Shown here piece after piece: positions 1 through 9,070 of a stretch of 64,000 bases of DNA (position 1 is its first letter; the number at the start of each line of letters is the position of its first letter). The notes under the pieces were generated by a model. The model ran no database searches. It was not told where the DNA came from and was given only the letters and a program-made list of their open reading frames with translations. This DNA comes from Curtobacterium guangdongense (lineage in GTDB: Bacteria > Actinomycetota > Actinomycetes > Actinomycetales > Microbacteriaceae), in the NCBI RefSeq assembly GCF_049341845.1, contig NZ_JBMPIT010000001.1, forward strand, positions 439,709 through 503,708, in the 5' to 3' direction. A program made the position numbers and the translations under genes.

Positions 1-204
1 GAGGTCGTCGAGCCGGAGGTTGTCGGCGAGCGCCAGCTGACTCCAGCGCAGGGCAGCGGCGAGGTCGGCGGTCACGGCCAGACCCGGCTCGAGGGCCTCG
101 ACGCCCGGGCGCTGGAGGGCACTCGCGTCGGTGAGGAGGTGCTCGTGCATCGACACGGCGCCGATCCCGGACGCGGCGACAGGGCCGAGGACGGTCTGGA
201 TCAC
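1..204 (-). CDS. Phosphotriesterase-family hydrolase, N-terminal fragment cut by window edge
   Basis: Only the first 68 codons are inside the window. The protein opens with a short VLGPVAASGIG strand and then MHEHLL at residues 19-24, the HxH metal-binding motif that starts the TIM barrel of phosphotriesterase/lactonase enzymes, which hydrolyse phosphotriesters or lactones using a binuclear metal centre. The GTG start at 202-204 is preceded on its own strand by AAAGG five bases upstream. It is divergent from the permease/carboxylase operon and shares about 240 bp of control region with it, so joint regulation is possible. The substrate cannot be read from this fragment. Confidence 0.7.
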   Translation of the reverse strand, partial: MIQTVLGPVAASGIGAVSMHEHLLTDASALQRPGVEALEPGLAVTADLAAALRWSQLALADNLRLDDL

Positions 205-245
205 GAAGACCTTTCGTCGCGGTGGACGTGACTGGTGGACTTGAC

Positions 246-272
246 GGATCCAATCTACATCGGTTTGGATCC
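246..272. promoter_or_regulatory. Inverted repeat, candidate operator in the divergent control region
   Basis: GGATCCAA at 246-253 and TTGGATCC at 265-272 form perfect 8-bp arms around an 11-bp spacer. TTGACG at 241-246, a -35-like box for the rightward operon, touches the left arm, so a bound repressor would cover the promoter. The TetR protein at the end of the operon is one candidate binder. Confidence 0.4.
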
Positions 273-399
273 TTCTTGTCCGACAGTGTCACCGATCCGC
301 GATGCCGACCCCGAACGTTTACACGCGGACGCCTCCCGACACGAGCACGAAACAGGCGGGCAACGACGGCGACACAGCCCCGCACGACACTGGTCGCAC

Positions 400-419
400 T
401 ACCTGTCGCCCGACAGGTA
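400..419. promoter_or_regulatory. Perfect 9-2-9 palindrome upstream of the permease, candidate operator
   Basis: TACCTGTCG (400-408) and CGACAGGTA (411-419) are perfect inverted copies separated by CC, ending 21 bases before the permease ATG. The size and dyad symmetry fit a TetR- or GntR-type dimer site. A smaller GACA-G-TGTC dyad at 282-290 shares the GACA half-site. Confidence 0.45.
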
Positions 420-440
420 CTCCGCGAAAGGTCTGCAGCC

Positions 441-2027
441 ATGCGCTCTCCCGAAGCACCGCTCCACGCACCCCGCGCCAGTTCCGACGTCGACTCCCAG
501 GGGCTCGCCCGTCTCGGCTACGAGCAGGAACTCCACCGCGGGGTCGGGTCCTTCTCCTCGTTCGCTGCCGGCTTCTCCTTCGTCTCCATCCTCACCACGG
601 TGTTCCAGCTGTTCGGTCTCGGCTTCGGACTCGGCGGCGCGGCGTTCTTCTGGGCGTGGCCGCTGGTCTTCGGCGGCCAGCTCCTCGTGGCGCTGAACTT
701 CGCGCAGCTCGCCGCGCGCTGGCCGATCTCCGGTGCGATCTTCCAGTGGTCGAGCCGGCTCGCCGGGCCCCGGTTCGGCTGGTTCACCGGCTGGACGATG
801 ATCATCGGGCAGATCCTCACGGTCGCCGTCGCGGCGATCGCCGTCCAGGCGGTCCTGCCGACGATCTGGAGCGGCTTCCAGCTCGTCGGCGGTCCCGATG
901 CGGATCCTTCCGTGGCGTCGCCCACGGGTGCCGCGAACGCGGTGGTCCTCGGGCTGGTGATGCTCACCCTGACGACGATCGTCAACATCGTGAGCGTCCG
1001 GTTCATGGCCCGGGTGACCAGCTTCGGCGTCCTCGTGGAGATCGTCGGCGTCGTCGTCCTGATCGCCGCCCTGTTCCTCCTGCCGCACCGTTCGGCCGCC
1101 GTGGTGTTCTCAACCGAGGGCTCGACGAGCAATGAGCCGTACGTCTGGGCATTCCTGGCGTCGTCCCTGATGGCCGCCTACGTGATGGTCGGCTTCGACT
1201 CGGCGGGCGAACTCGCCGAGGAGACGCACAACCCGCGACGGACCACCCCGAAGACGATCGTGCGCGCCCTGACGGTGTCCGGGCTCGGCGGCGGGCTGCT
1301 CATCGTCGGTGCACTCGTCGCCGCTCCGAGCCTGACCGACGGCAAGCTCGCGACACAGGGGCTCGCCTGGGTGATCACGTCCGCGCTCGGCGACACCTTC
1401 GGACGCCTGCTGCTCTGCACCGTCGCGGTCGCCGTGTTCGCGTGCACCCTCGCCGTGCAGACCGCGGGTGCCCGCATGGTCTACTCGATGGCCCGCGAGC
1501 AGGCGCTGCCCTTCCACCGCACACTCGCCCGCGTCTCGCCCCGCACGGGCACCCCGATCGCCGCGTCGGTCGTCGTCGGGGTCGGCGCCGGCCTGGCCCT
1601 CGCCTTGAACATCGGTCAGTCCGCCATCTTCACCGCCCTCTCCAGCCTGTGCATCGCGATGCTCTACCTGGCCTACCTCGGCGTCACCGGCCCGCTGCTC
1701 GTCGAGCGCATCCGTCGGGGCCGCGCCGGGCTCCCCACCGGCGTCGACGAGGACGGCAAGCCGCTCTTCACCCTCGGCCGGTGGGGCATCCCGCTGAACG
1801 CCCTCGCCGTCGCCTTCCAGATCGGCATGGCCGTCAACCTGATCTGGCCCCGCCCCGAGATCTACGACCTGACCGGCCACTCGTGGTGGCTGCAGTACAG
1901 CGCCCTGCTGTTCATCGGTGCCGTGCTGCTGGTCGGCTGGGCGTGGTCGTCGTGGCGGCACCGCGCGCACGGTCCAATCACCCTCACCGACGTGCCGCAC
2001 ACCGCCCCCACCCCCGTCGAGGCCTGA
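441..2027 (+). CDS. APC-superfamily amino acid/amine permease of the guanidine/urea operon
   Basis: 528 residues with about twelve hydrophobic segments. An N-terminal cytoplasmic stretch ends in a GYEQEL-type motif, followed by the first membrane helix with the FxxxF and small-residue pattern of APC permeases. It probably imports the substrate of the downstream enzymes; permeases of this type commonly accompany guanidine carboxylase genes. The frame stays open upstream to 222, but that extension is Arg/Thr-rich and unlike any permease, so the ATG at 441 with AAAGG ten bases upstream is chosen. It is first gene of the operon, 27 bp before the next start. Confidence 0.85.
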   Translation: MRSPEAPLHAPRASSDVDSQGLARLGYEQELHRGVGSFSSFAAGFSFVSILTTVFQLFGLGFGLGGAAFFWAWPLVFGGQLLVALNFAQLAARWPISGAIFQWSSRLAGPRFGWFTGWTMIIGQILTVAVAAIAVQAVLPTIWSGFQLVGGPDADPSVASPTGAANAVVLGLVMLTLTTIVNIVSVRFMARVTSFGVLVEIVGVVVLIAALFLLPHRSAAVVFSTEGSTSNEPYVWAFLASSLMAAYVMVGFDSAGELAEETHNPRRTTPKTIVRALTVSGLGGGLLIVGALVAAPSLTDGKLATQGLAWVITSALGDTFGRLLLCTVAVAVFACTLAVQTAGARMVYSMAREQALPFHRTLARVSPRTGTPIAASVVVGVGAGLALALNIGQSAIFTALSSLCIAMLYLAYLGVTGPLLVERIRRGRAGLPTGVDEDGKPLFTLGRWGIPLNALAVAFQIGMAVNLIWPRPEIYDLTGHSWWLQYSALLFIGAVLLVGWAWSSWRHRAHGPITLTDVPHTAPTPVEA

Positions 2028-2054
2028 ACACCGGAACAACCGGAAGGAACCACC

Positions 2055-2894
2055 GTGCGTGACCTGCACCAGACCGACAGCGTGACCGCATCACGCTCGG
2101 ACGCGCGCGCCCAGGGCGGCGCGACGTCCGACTGGATGCCGTACCTGCCCGCCTCGTCGTCGCCGTTCGCTCCGGCGGGCGTGGACCCGGCCGACCTGGT
2201 CTGGGCCGAGACGGTCGCTCCCGGCGGGTACACCCACAAGGTGCTCGCCCGGGGATCCCGCATCCGGTTCGACGATCCGACCGGCGACGCGTGCGCGAAC
2301 CTGCTGGTGTTCAACGCCCTTGAACCATGGGAGCGGTTGAACGTCGCCGACACCCAGAAGATCCCGTGGCAGGCGTACCTCGGCCAGGGGTCGCCGCTGC
2401 TCAGCGGTGACGGCAGGGCCCTTGCGACCGTGGTCGAGGACACGTCCGGCCACCACGACGCGTTCTGCGGCACGTCGACCGACGCGTGGAACGAGCGCAA
2501 GTACGGCGGAGCGGCACCGGAGGGACCGACACCGAGCGGGCGGTCGCTGTTCGCGAAGGCCGCGGCGAAGCACGGGCTCACGACGCGCGACCTGCCGCCG
2601 AGCATCTCGTTCTTCCAGGGAGTGCGCATCGATGCGGACGGCGCGATGGCGTTCACGGGGTCGGCCGGCCCCGGTCGCCACGTCACGCTGGTCGCCGAGC
2701 TCCCGCTGCTCGTCCTCGTGGCGAACGTCGCCCACCCGATCGACCCCCGCCCCGGGTACACGGTCGGCCCGCTCCGGGTGCACGCCTGGCGCGGTGCCCC
2801 CACGGCGGCGACCGACGAGCGGGCGACCGCGACGCCGGAGCTGCACCGCGCCCACCTCAACTCGATCGACTACGCGGAAGCGCGAGGCCTGTGA
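2055..2894 (+). CDS. DUF1989 protein, urea-carboxylase-associated type (carboxyguanidine deiminase subunit candidate)
   Basis: 279 residues. It belongs to the DUF1989/urea-carboxylase-associated group. Paired members of this group are known to form carboxyguanidine deiminase, which converts carboxyguanidine from guanidine carboxylase into allophanate. Visible family features are GGYTHKVLARGS near residue 57, CANLLVFN near residue 75, and Gly/His-rich DTSGHHDAFCGT around residue 130 with possible metal ligands. The start is GTG with GGAAGGA six bases upstream. Its stop overlaps the next ATG by one base (TGATG), implying coupled translation and a 1:1 partner. Which of the two subunits it is was not resolved. 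Confidence 0.8.
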   Translation: MRDLHQTDSVTASRSDARAQGGATSDWMPYLPASSSPFAPAGVDPADLVWAETVAPGGYTHKVLARGSRIRFDDPTGDACANLLVFNALEPWERLNVADTQKIPWQAYLGQGSPLLSGDGRALATVVEDTSGHHDAFCGTSTDAWNERKYGGAAPEGPTPSGRSLFAKAAAKHGLTTRDLPPSISFFQGVRIDADGAMAFTGSAGPGRHVTLVAELPLLVLVANVAHPIDPRPGYTVGPLRVHAWRGAPTAATDERATATPELHRAHLNSIDYAEARGL

Positions 2895-3586
2895 TGACCG
2901 CGACCCTGACCACCTCCGTCCCGGTGGGCGCCGTCCACGCCCCGGACGTCACCCTCGACTGGAGCGAGTCCCTGGTCCCGGGCACCGTGGTCGGCGACGA
3001 CCGGGTCGCCCCGCTCGCACCGTGGTCCGCCGTGGTCCGCGCCGGCGAGGTGCTCACCATCGTCGACGTCGGTGGGAACCAGAGCGCCGACTGCCTGGTC
3101 TACGACGCCCACGACACCGCCGAGCGGTACAGCGTGCCGGACACCCTGGCCGCCCAGGGCAACGCCTACGTCCGCACCGGGACCGTCCTCATGTCGAACG
3201 AGGGCCGTCCGCTGATGACGGTCGTCGCGAACGAGATCGACCGACAGGACACCATCGGCGGCGCGTGCTCGAAAGAGTCGAACACGCTGCGCTACGGCCA
3301 CCACACGCAGTACCAGCACGGCTGCCGCGAGAACTTCCTCGCCGAGGCGGGCCGCCACGGACTCGGCGCGAGGGACATCGTGTCGAACCTCAACTGGTTC
3401 ATGAACGTGCCGGTCGAGGCGGACGGGGCGCTCGGCATCGTCGACGGCATGAGCGCGCCGGGCAAGCGCGTCGCCGTCCGCGCCGAACGCGACGTCCTCG
3501 TCATCGTCTCGAACTGCCCGCAGATGAACAACCCGTGCAACGACTTCTCCTGCACGCCGCTCCGCATGATCGTGGTCCAGCCGTGA
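2894..3586 (+). CDS. DUF1989 protein, second urea-carboxylase-associated subunit (carboxyguanidine deiminase candidate)
   Basis: 230 residues, paralogous to the preceding gene. The Cys pattern is richer: GGACSKESN, GCRENF, and CPQMNNPCNDFSCTP at the C-terminus, consistent with a metal site. In characterised systems the two DUF1989 proteins act together between the biotin carboxylase and allophanate hydrolase. The ATG overlaps the previous stop, and its own TGA overlaps the GTG of the carboxylase (GTGA), so the three proteins are translationally coupled. This pair is the main reason to read the operon as guanidine rather than simple urea breakdown. Confidence 0.8.
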   Translation: MTATLTTSVPVGAVHAPDVTLDWSESLVPGTVVGDDRVAPLAPWSAVVRAGEVLTIVDVGGNQSADCLVYDAHDTAERYSVPDTLAAQGNAYVRTGTVLMSNEGRPLMTVVANEIDRQDTIGGACSKESNTLRYGHHTQYQHGCRENFLAEAGRHGLGARDIVSNLNWFMNVPVEADGALGIVDGMSAPGKRVAVRAERDVLVIVSNCPQMNNPCNDFSCTPLRMIVVQP

Positions 3587-6500
3587 CCGCCGTGCCCGAC
3601 CCCACCGGAAGCGACACCGTGGAACTCGATCCGAACACCGTGCTGGTCGCCAACCGTGGCGAGATCGCCCGACGCGTCATCCGGACGGCGAACGCCATGG
3701 GGATGCGGACCGTCGCCGTGTACTCGGACGCCGACCGCGCGGCACCGCACGTGCGCGAGGCCGACGTCGCCGTGCGCCTCGGGCCCGCGCCGGCCCGCGA
3801 TTCCTACCTGCGCACCGACGCCGTGGTGCAGGCCGCGCTCGACACGGGCGCCGGCCTCGTGCACCCCGGCTACGGGTTCCTGTCCGAGAACACCGGGTTC
3901 GCCCGGGCGTGCGAGGACGCAGGGATCCGGTTCGTCGGTCCGACCGCCGAACAGATCGTGCAGTTCGGCGCGAAGCACACCGCCCGCGAGCTCGCCGCGG
4001 CGGCCGGGGTGCCGATGCTCGCGGGCACCGGGCTCCTCGCGGACGTCGACGAGGCCGTCGCCCAGGCGGAGCGCATCGGCCTGCCGGTCATGCTCAAGGC
4101 CACCGGCGGTGGGGGCGGGATCGGCATGCAGGCGTGCGCGACCCTCGACGAGGTCCGACAGGCGTACGCGACGGTCGAGCGGACCGCAGCTGCCGCCTTC
4201 GGATCCACCGGCATCTTCCTCGAGCGGCTCGTCCGACCGGCGCGGCACGTCGAGGTCCAGCTCTTCGGCGACGGCGAGGGCCGTGTCGCCGTGATCGGCG
4301 ACCGCGACTGCTCGCTCCAACGCCGCAACCAGAAGGTCATCGAGGAGGCGCCGGCCCCGGCACTCCCCCGGCACGTCCGGGAGGCTCTGCACACGTCCGC
4401 CCGTCGGCTCGCCGAGAGCGTGGGGTACCGCAGTGCCGGCACCGTCGAGTTCGTCTACGACCCGGTCCGCGAAGAGGCCTCATTCCTCGAGGTGAACACC
4501 CGGCTGCAGGTCGAGCACCCGGTGACCGAGGAGGTCTTCGGCGTCGACCTCGTCGAGCTCATGCTCCGCCTGGCGAGCGACGGCGCGGCCGGCATCGGAG
4601 CCGATGTCTTCACCCGCAGCTGGACCCCGTCCGGTCACGCCGTCGAGGCCCGCGTCTACGCCGAGGACCCCGCCAAGGGATCGCTCCCCTCGAGCGGCCT
4701 CGTCACCCAGGCGGTGTTCTCCGAGCGCGACGGCGTCCGCGTCGACGGCTGGGTCGAGACCGGGTCCGACGTCTCCGCCTTCTACGACCCGATGCTCGCG
4801 AAGGTCATCGCCACCGGGGAGACCCGGGACGACGCCCTCGACCTCCTCCGGGACGCCCTCGCCGACACCCGCGTCGACGGCATCGTCACGAACACCGGGC
4901 TCCTGCGCTCCCTGACCGACGACCTCGAGCTGCGGACCGCCACGCACTCCACCTCGACGCTCGACGAGACCGACGACCCGGATCCACGCATCGACGTCGT
5001 GGTGGCCGGCACCATGACGATGATCCAGGACCTCCCGGGTCGGGTCGGGTACTGGCAGGTCGGTGTCCCGCCGAGCGGGCCCTTCGACGCCGCGTCGTTC
5101 GCGGAGGCGAACCGTGCCGTGGGCAACCCGGACGGCGCTCCGGCCCTGGAGATCACCGCGACCGGCCCGACCCTGCGCTTCTCGACCGCCGGTGTGGTCG
5201 CCCTCACCGGCGCTCCGGTGCCGGCCACCCTCGACGGCGAGCCGTTGCCGCTCTGGGAACCGGTCGAGGTCGGAGCAGGGCAGACCCTCGCGGTCGGCAC
5301 CGCCCCGGGGCCCGGACTCCGCAGCTACCTGGCCGTCCGCGGCGGATTCGACGTCCCGACCTACCTCGGCTCCGCAGCGACGTTCACGCTCGGCGGCTTC
5401 GGCGGACACGCCGGTCGTGCACTGCTCGCCGGCGACGTCCTGCGGCCCGGGTCGCCGGACTCGGACGCGCCGCATCCCGCGTTCCCCGTCGGGACCCGCC
5501 TCGGCCTCGTCGGCGGCCCGACCCCGGCAGATCGACGCACCGCGCTCACCGACGCGTGGGAGATCGCCGTCACCGAGGGGCCGCACGCGGCGCCGGACTT
5601 CTTCACCCGCGCCGACCTCGACGTCTTCTACGCCACCGACTACGCCGTGCACCACAACTCCGCGCGGACCGGGATCCGACTCATCGGCCCCCGGCCGGGC
5701 TGGGCGCGGACCGACGGCGGCGAGGCGGGCCTGCACCCCTCGAACATCCACGACACCCCGTACGCGGTCGGCGCGATCGACTTCACGGGCGACACCCCGA
5801 TCATCCTCGGACCGGACGGCCCGTCGCTCGGCGGCTTCGTCTGTCCCGCGGTGGTCGCCAGCGGCGACCTGTGGAAGCTGGGCCAGCTCCGACCAGGCGA
5901 CACGGTCCGGTTCGTCCCCGTCCGCGAAGCCGACGCCTCCGCGCTCGAGGCGAACCGGGCCTCCCGGGCCGTTCCCCGCACCGGTGGCGACGGCGACGAC
6001 GGCGTCATCGCGCGCCTGGACGCGACCCCCGCCCGACCGGGCGTCGCCTACCGCCGTGACGGCGACGACAACGTCCTCGTCGAGTACGGCGACATGACCC
6101 TCGACATCGCCCTGCGGATGCGCGTCCACGCGCTCATGACGAAGCTGCAGGAGGAGGCGCCGGCCGGGATCGTCGACATCACCCCGGGCATCCGCTCGCT
6201 GCAGGTGCACACCGACGCGTCGGTCCTGAAGGCGAGCACGATGGCGGGACTGCTCCGTGAGCTCGAGGACGAGATCCCGCCGACCGACCAGCTCGTCGTG
6301 CCGTCCCGTACCGTCAGGCTGCCGCTGTCCTGGGACGACCCGGCCACCCGACTCGCGATCGAGCGGTACATGGCCGGCGTGCGGGACGACGCTCCGTGGA
6401 CCCCGTGGAACATCGAGTTCATCCGGCGGATCAACGGTCTCGACAGCGTGGACGACGTCTTCCGCACCGTGTTCGACGCGAGCTACCTCGTGCTCGGCCT

Positions 6501-7281
6501 GGGCGACGTGTACCTCGGCGCACCGGTCGCCACACCACTCGACCCACGGCACCGCCTCGTCACGACGAAGTACAACCCGGCCCGCACCTGGACCGCCGAG
6601 AACTCGGTCGGCATCGGCGGCGCCTACCTCTGCATCTACGGCATGGAAGGGCCGGGCGGGTACCAGTTCGTCGGCCGCACCGTGCAGATCTGGAACCGGT
6701 TCCGCCGCGGTGGCCTGTTCCAGGAGGACCCGTGGGCGCTGCGGTTCTTCGACCGCATCGAGTGGTACCCGGTCGGCGCCGAGGAGCTGCTCGAACTGCG
6801 CGCCGAGACCGACGCCGGCCGAGGGTCCTTCGAGACCGTCGACGGCGAGTTCTTGATCGCGTCGTACAACCGGTTCCTCAGCGACAACGCTGCCTCCATC
6901 GCGGACTTCCGGGCGCAGCAGGCCCGGGCGTTCGGGGAGGAGAAGGAACGGTGGCGGGCATCCGGCGAGTTCGACGTCCGTGACGAACCGGCCGTGGTGC
7001 TGCCCGACGAGGTGGTCGTGCCCGCTGGCGCGACCGCGGTGACCGCGCCGTTCACCTCCACGGTGTGGCAGGTGGACGTCCGACCGGGCGACCGCGTGGA
7101 CGAGGGCCAGCGGCTGCTGGCCGTGGAGGCGATGAAGATGGAGTCGATGGTGCACGCACCCGTGGAAGGACACGTGTTGGAGGTCTACATCAAGCCGGGC
7201 GACCAGGTCGCACCCGGGCAGGTCCTGGCAGCGATCGGGCCGGCGACGATCGCGGCAGCAGCGATCGGGACGGCAGCGTGA
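3583..7281 (+). CDS. Biotin-dependent urea/guanidine carboxylase
   Basis: 1232 residues, the usual length of the urea carboxylase family. In order it shows a biotin carboxylase N-domain (VLVANRGEIARRVI near residue 24), ATP-grasp glycine loop GGGGGIGM, EVNTRLQVEHP, biotin carboxylase C-domain, then the KipA/KipI-type carboxyltransferase half starting near TMTMIQDLPGRVGYW, and a C-terminal biotinyl domain with AVEAMKMES, where Lys1185 is the biotinylated residue. It carboxylates urea or guanidine with ATP and bicarbonate. The GTG start overlaps the previous stop. Its own stop again overlaps the next GTG. The two flanking DUF1989 genes favour guanidine; sequence alone does not settle the substrate. 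Confidence 0.92.
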   Translation: MTAVPDPTGSDTVELDPNTVLVANRGEIARRVIRTANAMGMRTVAVYSDADRAAPHVREADVAVRLGPAPARDSYLRTDAVVQAALDTGAGLVHPGYGFLSENTGFARACEDAGIRFVGPTAEQIVQFGAKHTARELAAAAGVPMLAGTGLLADVDEAVAQAERIGLPVMLKATGGGGGIGMQACATLDEVRQAYATVERTAAAAFGSTGIFLERLVRPARHVEVQLFGDGEGRVAVIGDRDCSLQRRNQKVIEEAPAPALPRHVREALHTSARRLAESVGYRSAGTVEFVYDPVREEASFLEVNTRLQVEHPVTEEVFGVDLVELMLRLASDGAAGIGADVFTRSWTPSGHAVEARVYAEDPAKGSLPSSGLVTQAVFSERDGVRVDGWVETGSDVSAFYDPMLAKVIATGETRDDALDLLRDALADTRVDGIVTNTGLLRSLTDDLELRTATHSTSTLDETDDPDPRIDVVVAGTMTMIQDLPGRVGYWQVGVPPSGPFDAASFAEANRAVGNPDGAPALEITATGPTLRFSTAGVVALTGAPVPATLDGEPLPLWEPVEVGAGQTLAVGTAPGPGLRSYLAVRGGFDVPTYLGSAATFTLGGFGGHAGRALLAGDVLRPGSPDSDAPHPAFPVGTRLGLVGGPTPADRRTALTDAWEIAVTEGPHAAPDFFTRADLDVFYATDYAVHHNSARTGIRLIGPRPGWARTDGGEAGLHPSNIHDTPYAVGAIDFTGDTPIILGPDGPSLGGFVCPAVVASGDLWKLGQLRPGDTVRFVPVREADASALEANRASRAVPRTGGDGDDGVIARLDATPARPGVAYRRDGDDNVLVEYGDMTLDIALRMRVHALMTKLQEEAPAGIVDITPGIRSLQVHTDASVLKASTMAGLLRELEDEIPPTDQLVVPSRTVRLPLSWDDPATRLAIERYMAGVRDDAPWTPWNIEFIRRINGLDSVDDVFRTVFDASYLVLGLGDVYLGAPVATPLDPRHRLVTTKYNPARTWTAENSVGIGGAYLCIYGMEGPGGYQFVGRTVQIWNRFRRGGLFQEDPWALRFFDRIEWYPVGAEELLELRAETDAGRGSFETVDGEFLIASYNRFLSDNAASIADFRAQQARAFGEEKERWRASGEFDVRDEPAVVLPDEVVVPAGATAVTAPFTSTVWQVDVRPGDRVDEGQRLLAVEAMKMESMVHAPVEGHVLEVYIKPGDQVAPGQVLAAIGPATIAAAAIGTAA

Positions 7282-9047
7282 GCGGGTCCGCCGGGTCCGC
7301 CGGGTCCGCCGGGTCCGCCGGCTCGGCCGCGGACCGCGTACACGCCGCCTTCGACCGGATCGACGCCGTCGACCGTCCCGAGGTGTGGATCACCCTCCGG
7401 GACCGCGCTGCGGTCCTGGCTGAGGTGGAGGCCGTCGACCGGACCCGCCCCCTCGCCGGACTCCTCGTCGCCGTGAAGGACAACATCGACGTCGCCGGAC
7501 TGCCCACCACGGCGGCTTCGCGGTCGTACGCGTACACGCCCGAGGTCGACGCCACCGCGGTCGCGCGGCTCCGCAACGCGGGCGCAGTCGTGGTCGGGAA
7601 GACCAACCTCGACCAGTTCGCGACCGGTCTGGTCGGCACTCGTTCGCCGTTCGGCGCCGTCCGGAACGCCTGGGACCCGACTCGGATCTCCGGAGGCTCG
7701 TCGAGCGGGAGCGCGACCGCCGTCGCCCTGGGGATCGTCGACTTCGCGCTCGGCACCGACACCGCGGGGTCCGGGCGGGTCCCCGCTGCGCTGAACCACC
7801 TGGTCGGCGTGAAGCCCACCAAGGGCATCGTGCCGAACACCGGCGTGGTTCCGGCGTGCCGCTCACAGGACTGCGTCACCGTCTTCGCCCGGTCGCTCGA
7901 CCTCGCCCGGACGGCCGTCGAGCTGATGTCCGGGCCGGACGGGCTCGACCCGCTCGCCAGGGCCGACGCCGGTACGCTCATGCTCCTTCCCGCCGTGCCG
8001 CGCATCGCCGTCCCGCTGCCGTCGCAGCTCGACGGGCTCGCACCGGGCTGGCGCGAGGCGTTCGATCGCGCGGTCGATCGGTTCCGCGCGCTCGGCCACG
8101 AGGTCGTCGAGGTCGACATCGCGCCGCTCCTCGATGCCGCGACGCTCCTGTACGACGGCGCGTTCGTCGCCGAGCGCCACGCGGCGGTCGGCGCCCACAT
8201 CGACGCACACCGCGACCTGATCGGCGAGGACCTGGACCCGACGGTCGCCGCGATCGTCCTCGGTGGGGCGACCCCCACCGCCACGGAGCTCTTCGCCGAC
8301 CAGGAACGCCTGGACGCACTGGGCGCCGCTGGTCGGGCGGTGCTCGACGGCACGACCGCGCTCCTCACCCCCACCACGACGTGGCACCCGACCCTCGCCG
8401 AGGTCGCTGCCGACCCGATCGGCGCGAACAGTCGGATGGGCCGGTACACGAACTTCGCGAACCTGCTCGACATGGCGTCCCTCGCCGTACCGGCCGGCTT
8501 CGTCGACGGACTGCCGTTCGGCGTCATGCTGACCGGACCCGCGTTCAGCGACCGGCGGCTCGCCGCGCTCGGCGCGGCGTTCGCGGCGCCGACGGTCGAC
8601 CTCCTCGTCGTCGGCGCGCACCTGCGGGACCAACCGCTGAACGGTCAGCTCGTGGCCGCGGGCGGCACGTTCGTCCGGGAGGCTCGCACCGCCTCCGACT
8701 ACCGGCTGTACGCACTCGACACGGTGCCGCCGAAGCCGGGGCTGGTCCGCGCAGGCAGCGTCGCGTCCGCCGCTCCCGCCGCTCCCGCGGCTTCCGCCGG
8801 GATCGCCGGGGAGGTCTGGAGGCTCCCCGCTGCCGGGTTCGGGACGTTCGTCGCGGCGCTCCCCGCGCCGATGGCGATCGGATCGGTGACGCTCGACGAC
8901 GGGTCATCGGTCACCGGGTTCACGGTCGAGGCCCACGCCGTCGAGGGGGCCGAGGACATCACGCACCACGGGGGCTGGCGGCCCTACCGGGAGCAGGCTG
9001 CCCGGGAGCACGCTGCTCGCGAGCACGCCGCTCGGGAGCGCGTGTGA
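7278..9047 (+). CDS. atzF: Allophanate hydrolase (amidase-signature enzyme)
   Basis: 589 residues. The first two thirds are an amidase-signature domain with the Ser-cisSer-Lys triad: Lys in VAVKDNID, Ser in GGSSSGSATA and Ser in GTDTAGSGR. The C-terminal third (PLNGQLVAAGGTFV onward) is the separate domain of AtzF-type enzymes. It hydrolyses allophanate to ammonia and CO2, the last step after the carboxylase. The GTG start overlaps the carboxylase stop. The N-terminus is a Gly-Ser-Ala repeat encoded by a tandem nonamer, and the C-terminus ends in REHAARE repeats; both tails look low-complexity and dispensable. Confidence 0.92.
   Translation: MSGSAGSAGSAGSAGSAADRVHAAFDRIDAVDRPEVWITLRDRAAVLAEVEAVDRTRPLAGLLVAVKDNIDVAGLPTTAASRSYAYTPEVDATAVARLRNAGAVVVGKTNLDQFATGLVGTRSPFGAVRNAWDPTRISGGSSSGSATAVALGIVDFALGTDTAGSGRVPAALNHLVGVKPTKGIVPNTGVVPACRSQDCVTVFARSLDLARTAVELMSGPDGLDPLARADAGTLMLLPAVPRIAVPLPSQLDGLAPGWREAFDRAVDRFRALGHEVVEVDIAPLLDAATLLYDGAFVAERHAAVGAHIDAHRDLIGEDLDPTVAAIVLGGATPTATELFADQERLDALGAAGRAVLDGTTALLTPTTTWHPTLAEVAADPIGANSRMGRYTNFANLLDMASLAVPAGFVDGLPFGVMLTGPAFSDRRLAALGAAFAAPTVDLLVVGAHLRDQPLNGQLVAAGGTFVREARTASDYRLYALDTVPPKPGLVRAGSVASAAPAAPAASAGIAGEVWRLPAAGFGTFVAALPAPMAIGSVTLDDGSSVTGFTVEAHAVEGAEDITHHGGWRPYREQAAREHAAREHAARERV
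7284..7319. repeat. Four tandem copies of GGGTCCGCC inside the atzF start region
   Basis: Four exact 9-bp units follow the start codon directly and encode (Gly-Ala/Ser) repeats. Unit gain or loss would keep the frame and only change the length of the N-terminal linker. Confidence 0.9.
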
Positions 9048-9070
9048 CGGTCGGCTGCGAGGATGGGGGC

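Noticed and set aside
222..440. Upstream in-frame extension of the permease (73 residues)
   Set aside because: It is Arg/Thr-rich, contains the palindromes of the control region, and no APC permease has such an N-terminus.
273..440. Guanidine riboswitch (ykkC class) in the operon leader
   Set aside because: Short ACGA-type pieces occur, but no conserved stem arrangement could be found; the palindromes look like protein sites.
399..2860. Long frames on the opposite strand of the permease and DUF1989 genes
   Set aside because: They are Arg/Asp/Gly-rich mirror frames typical of high-GC DNA, with no family match, while the opposite strand codes for recognisable proteins.
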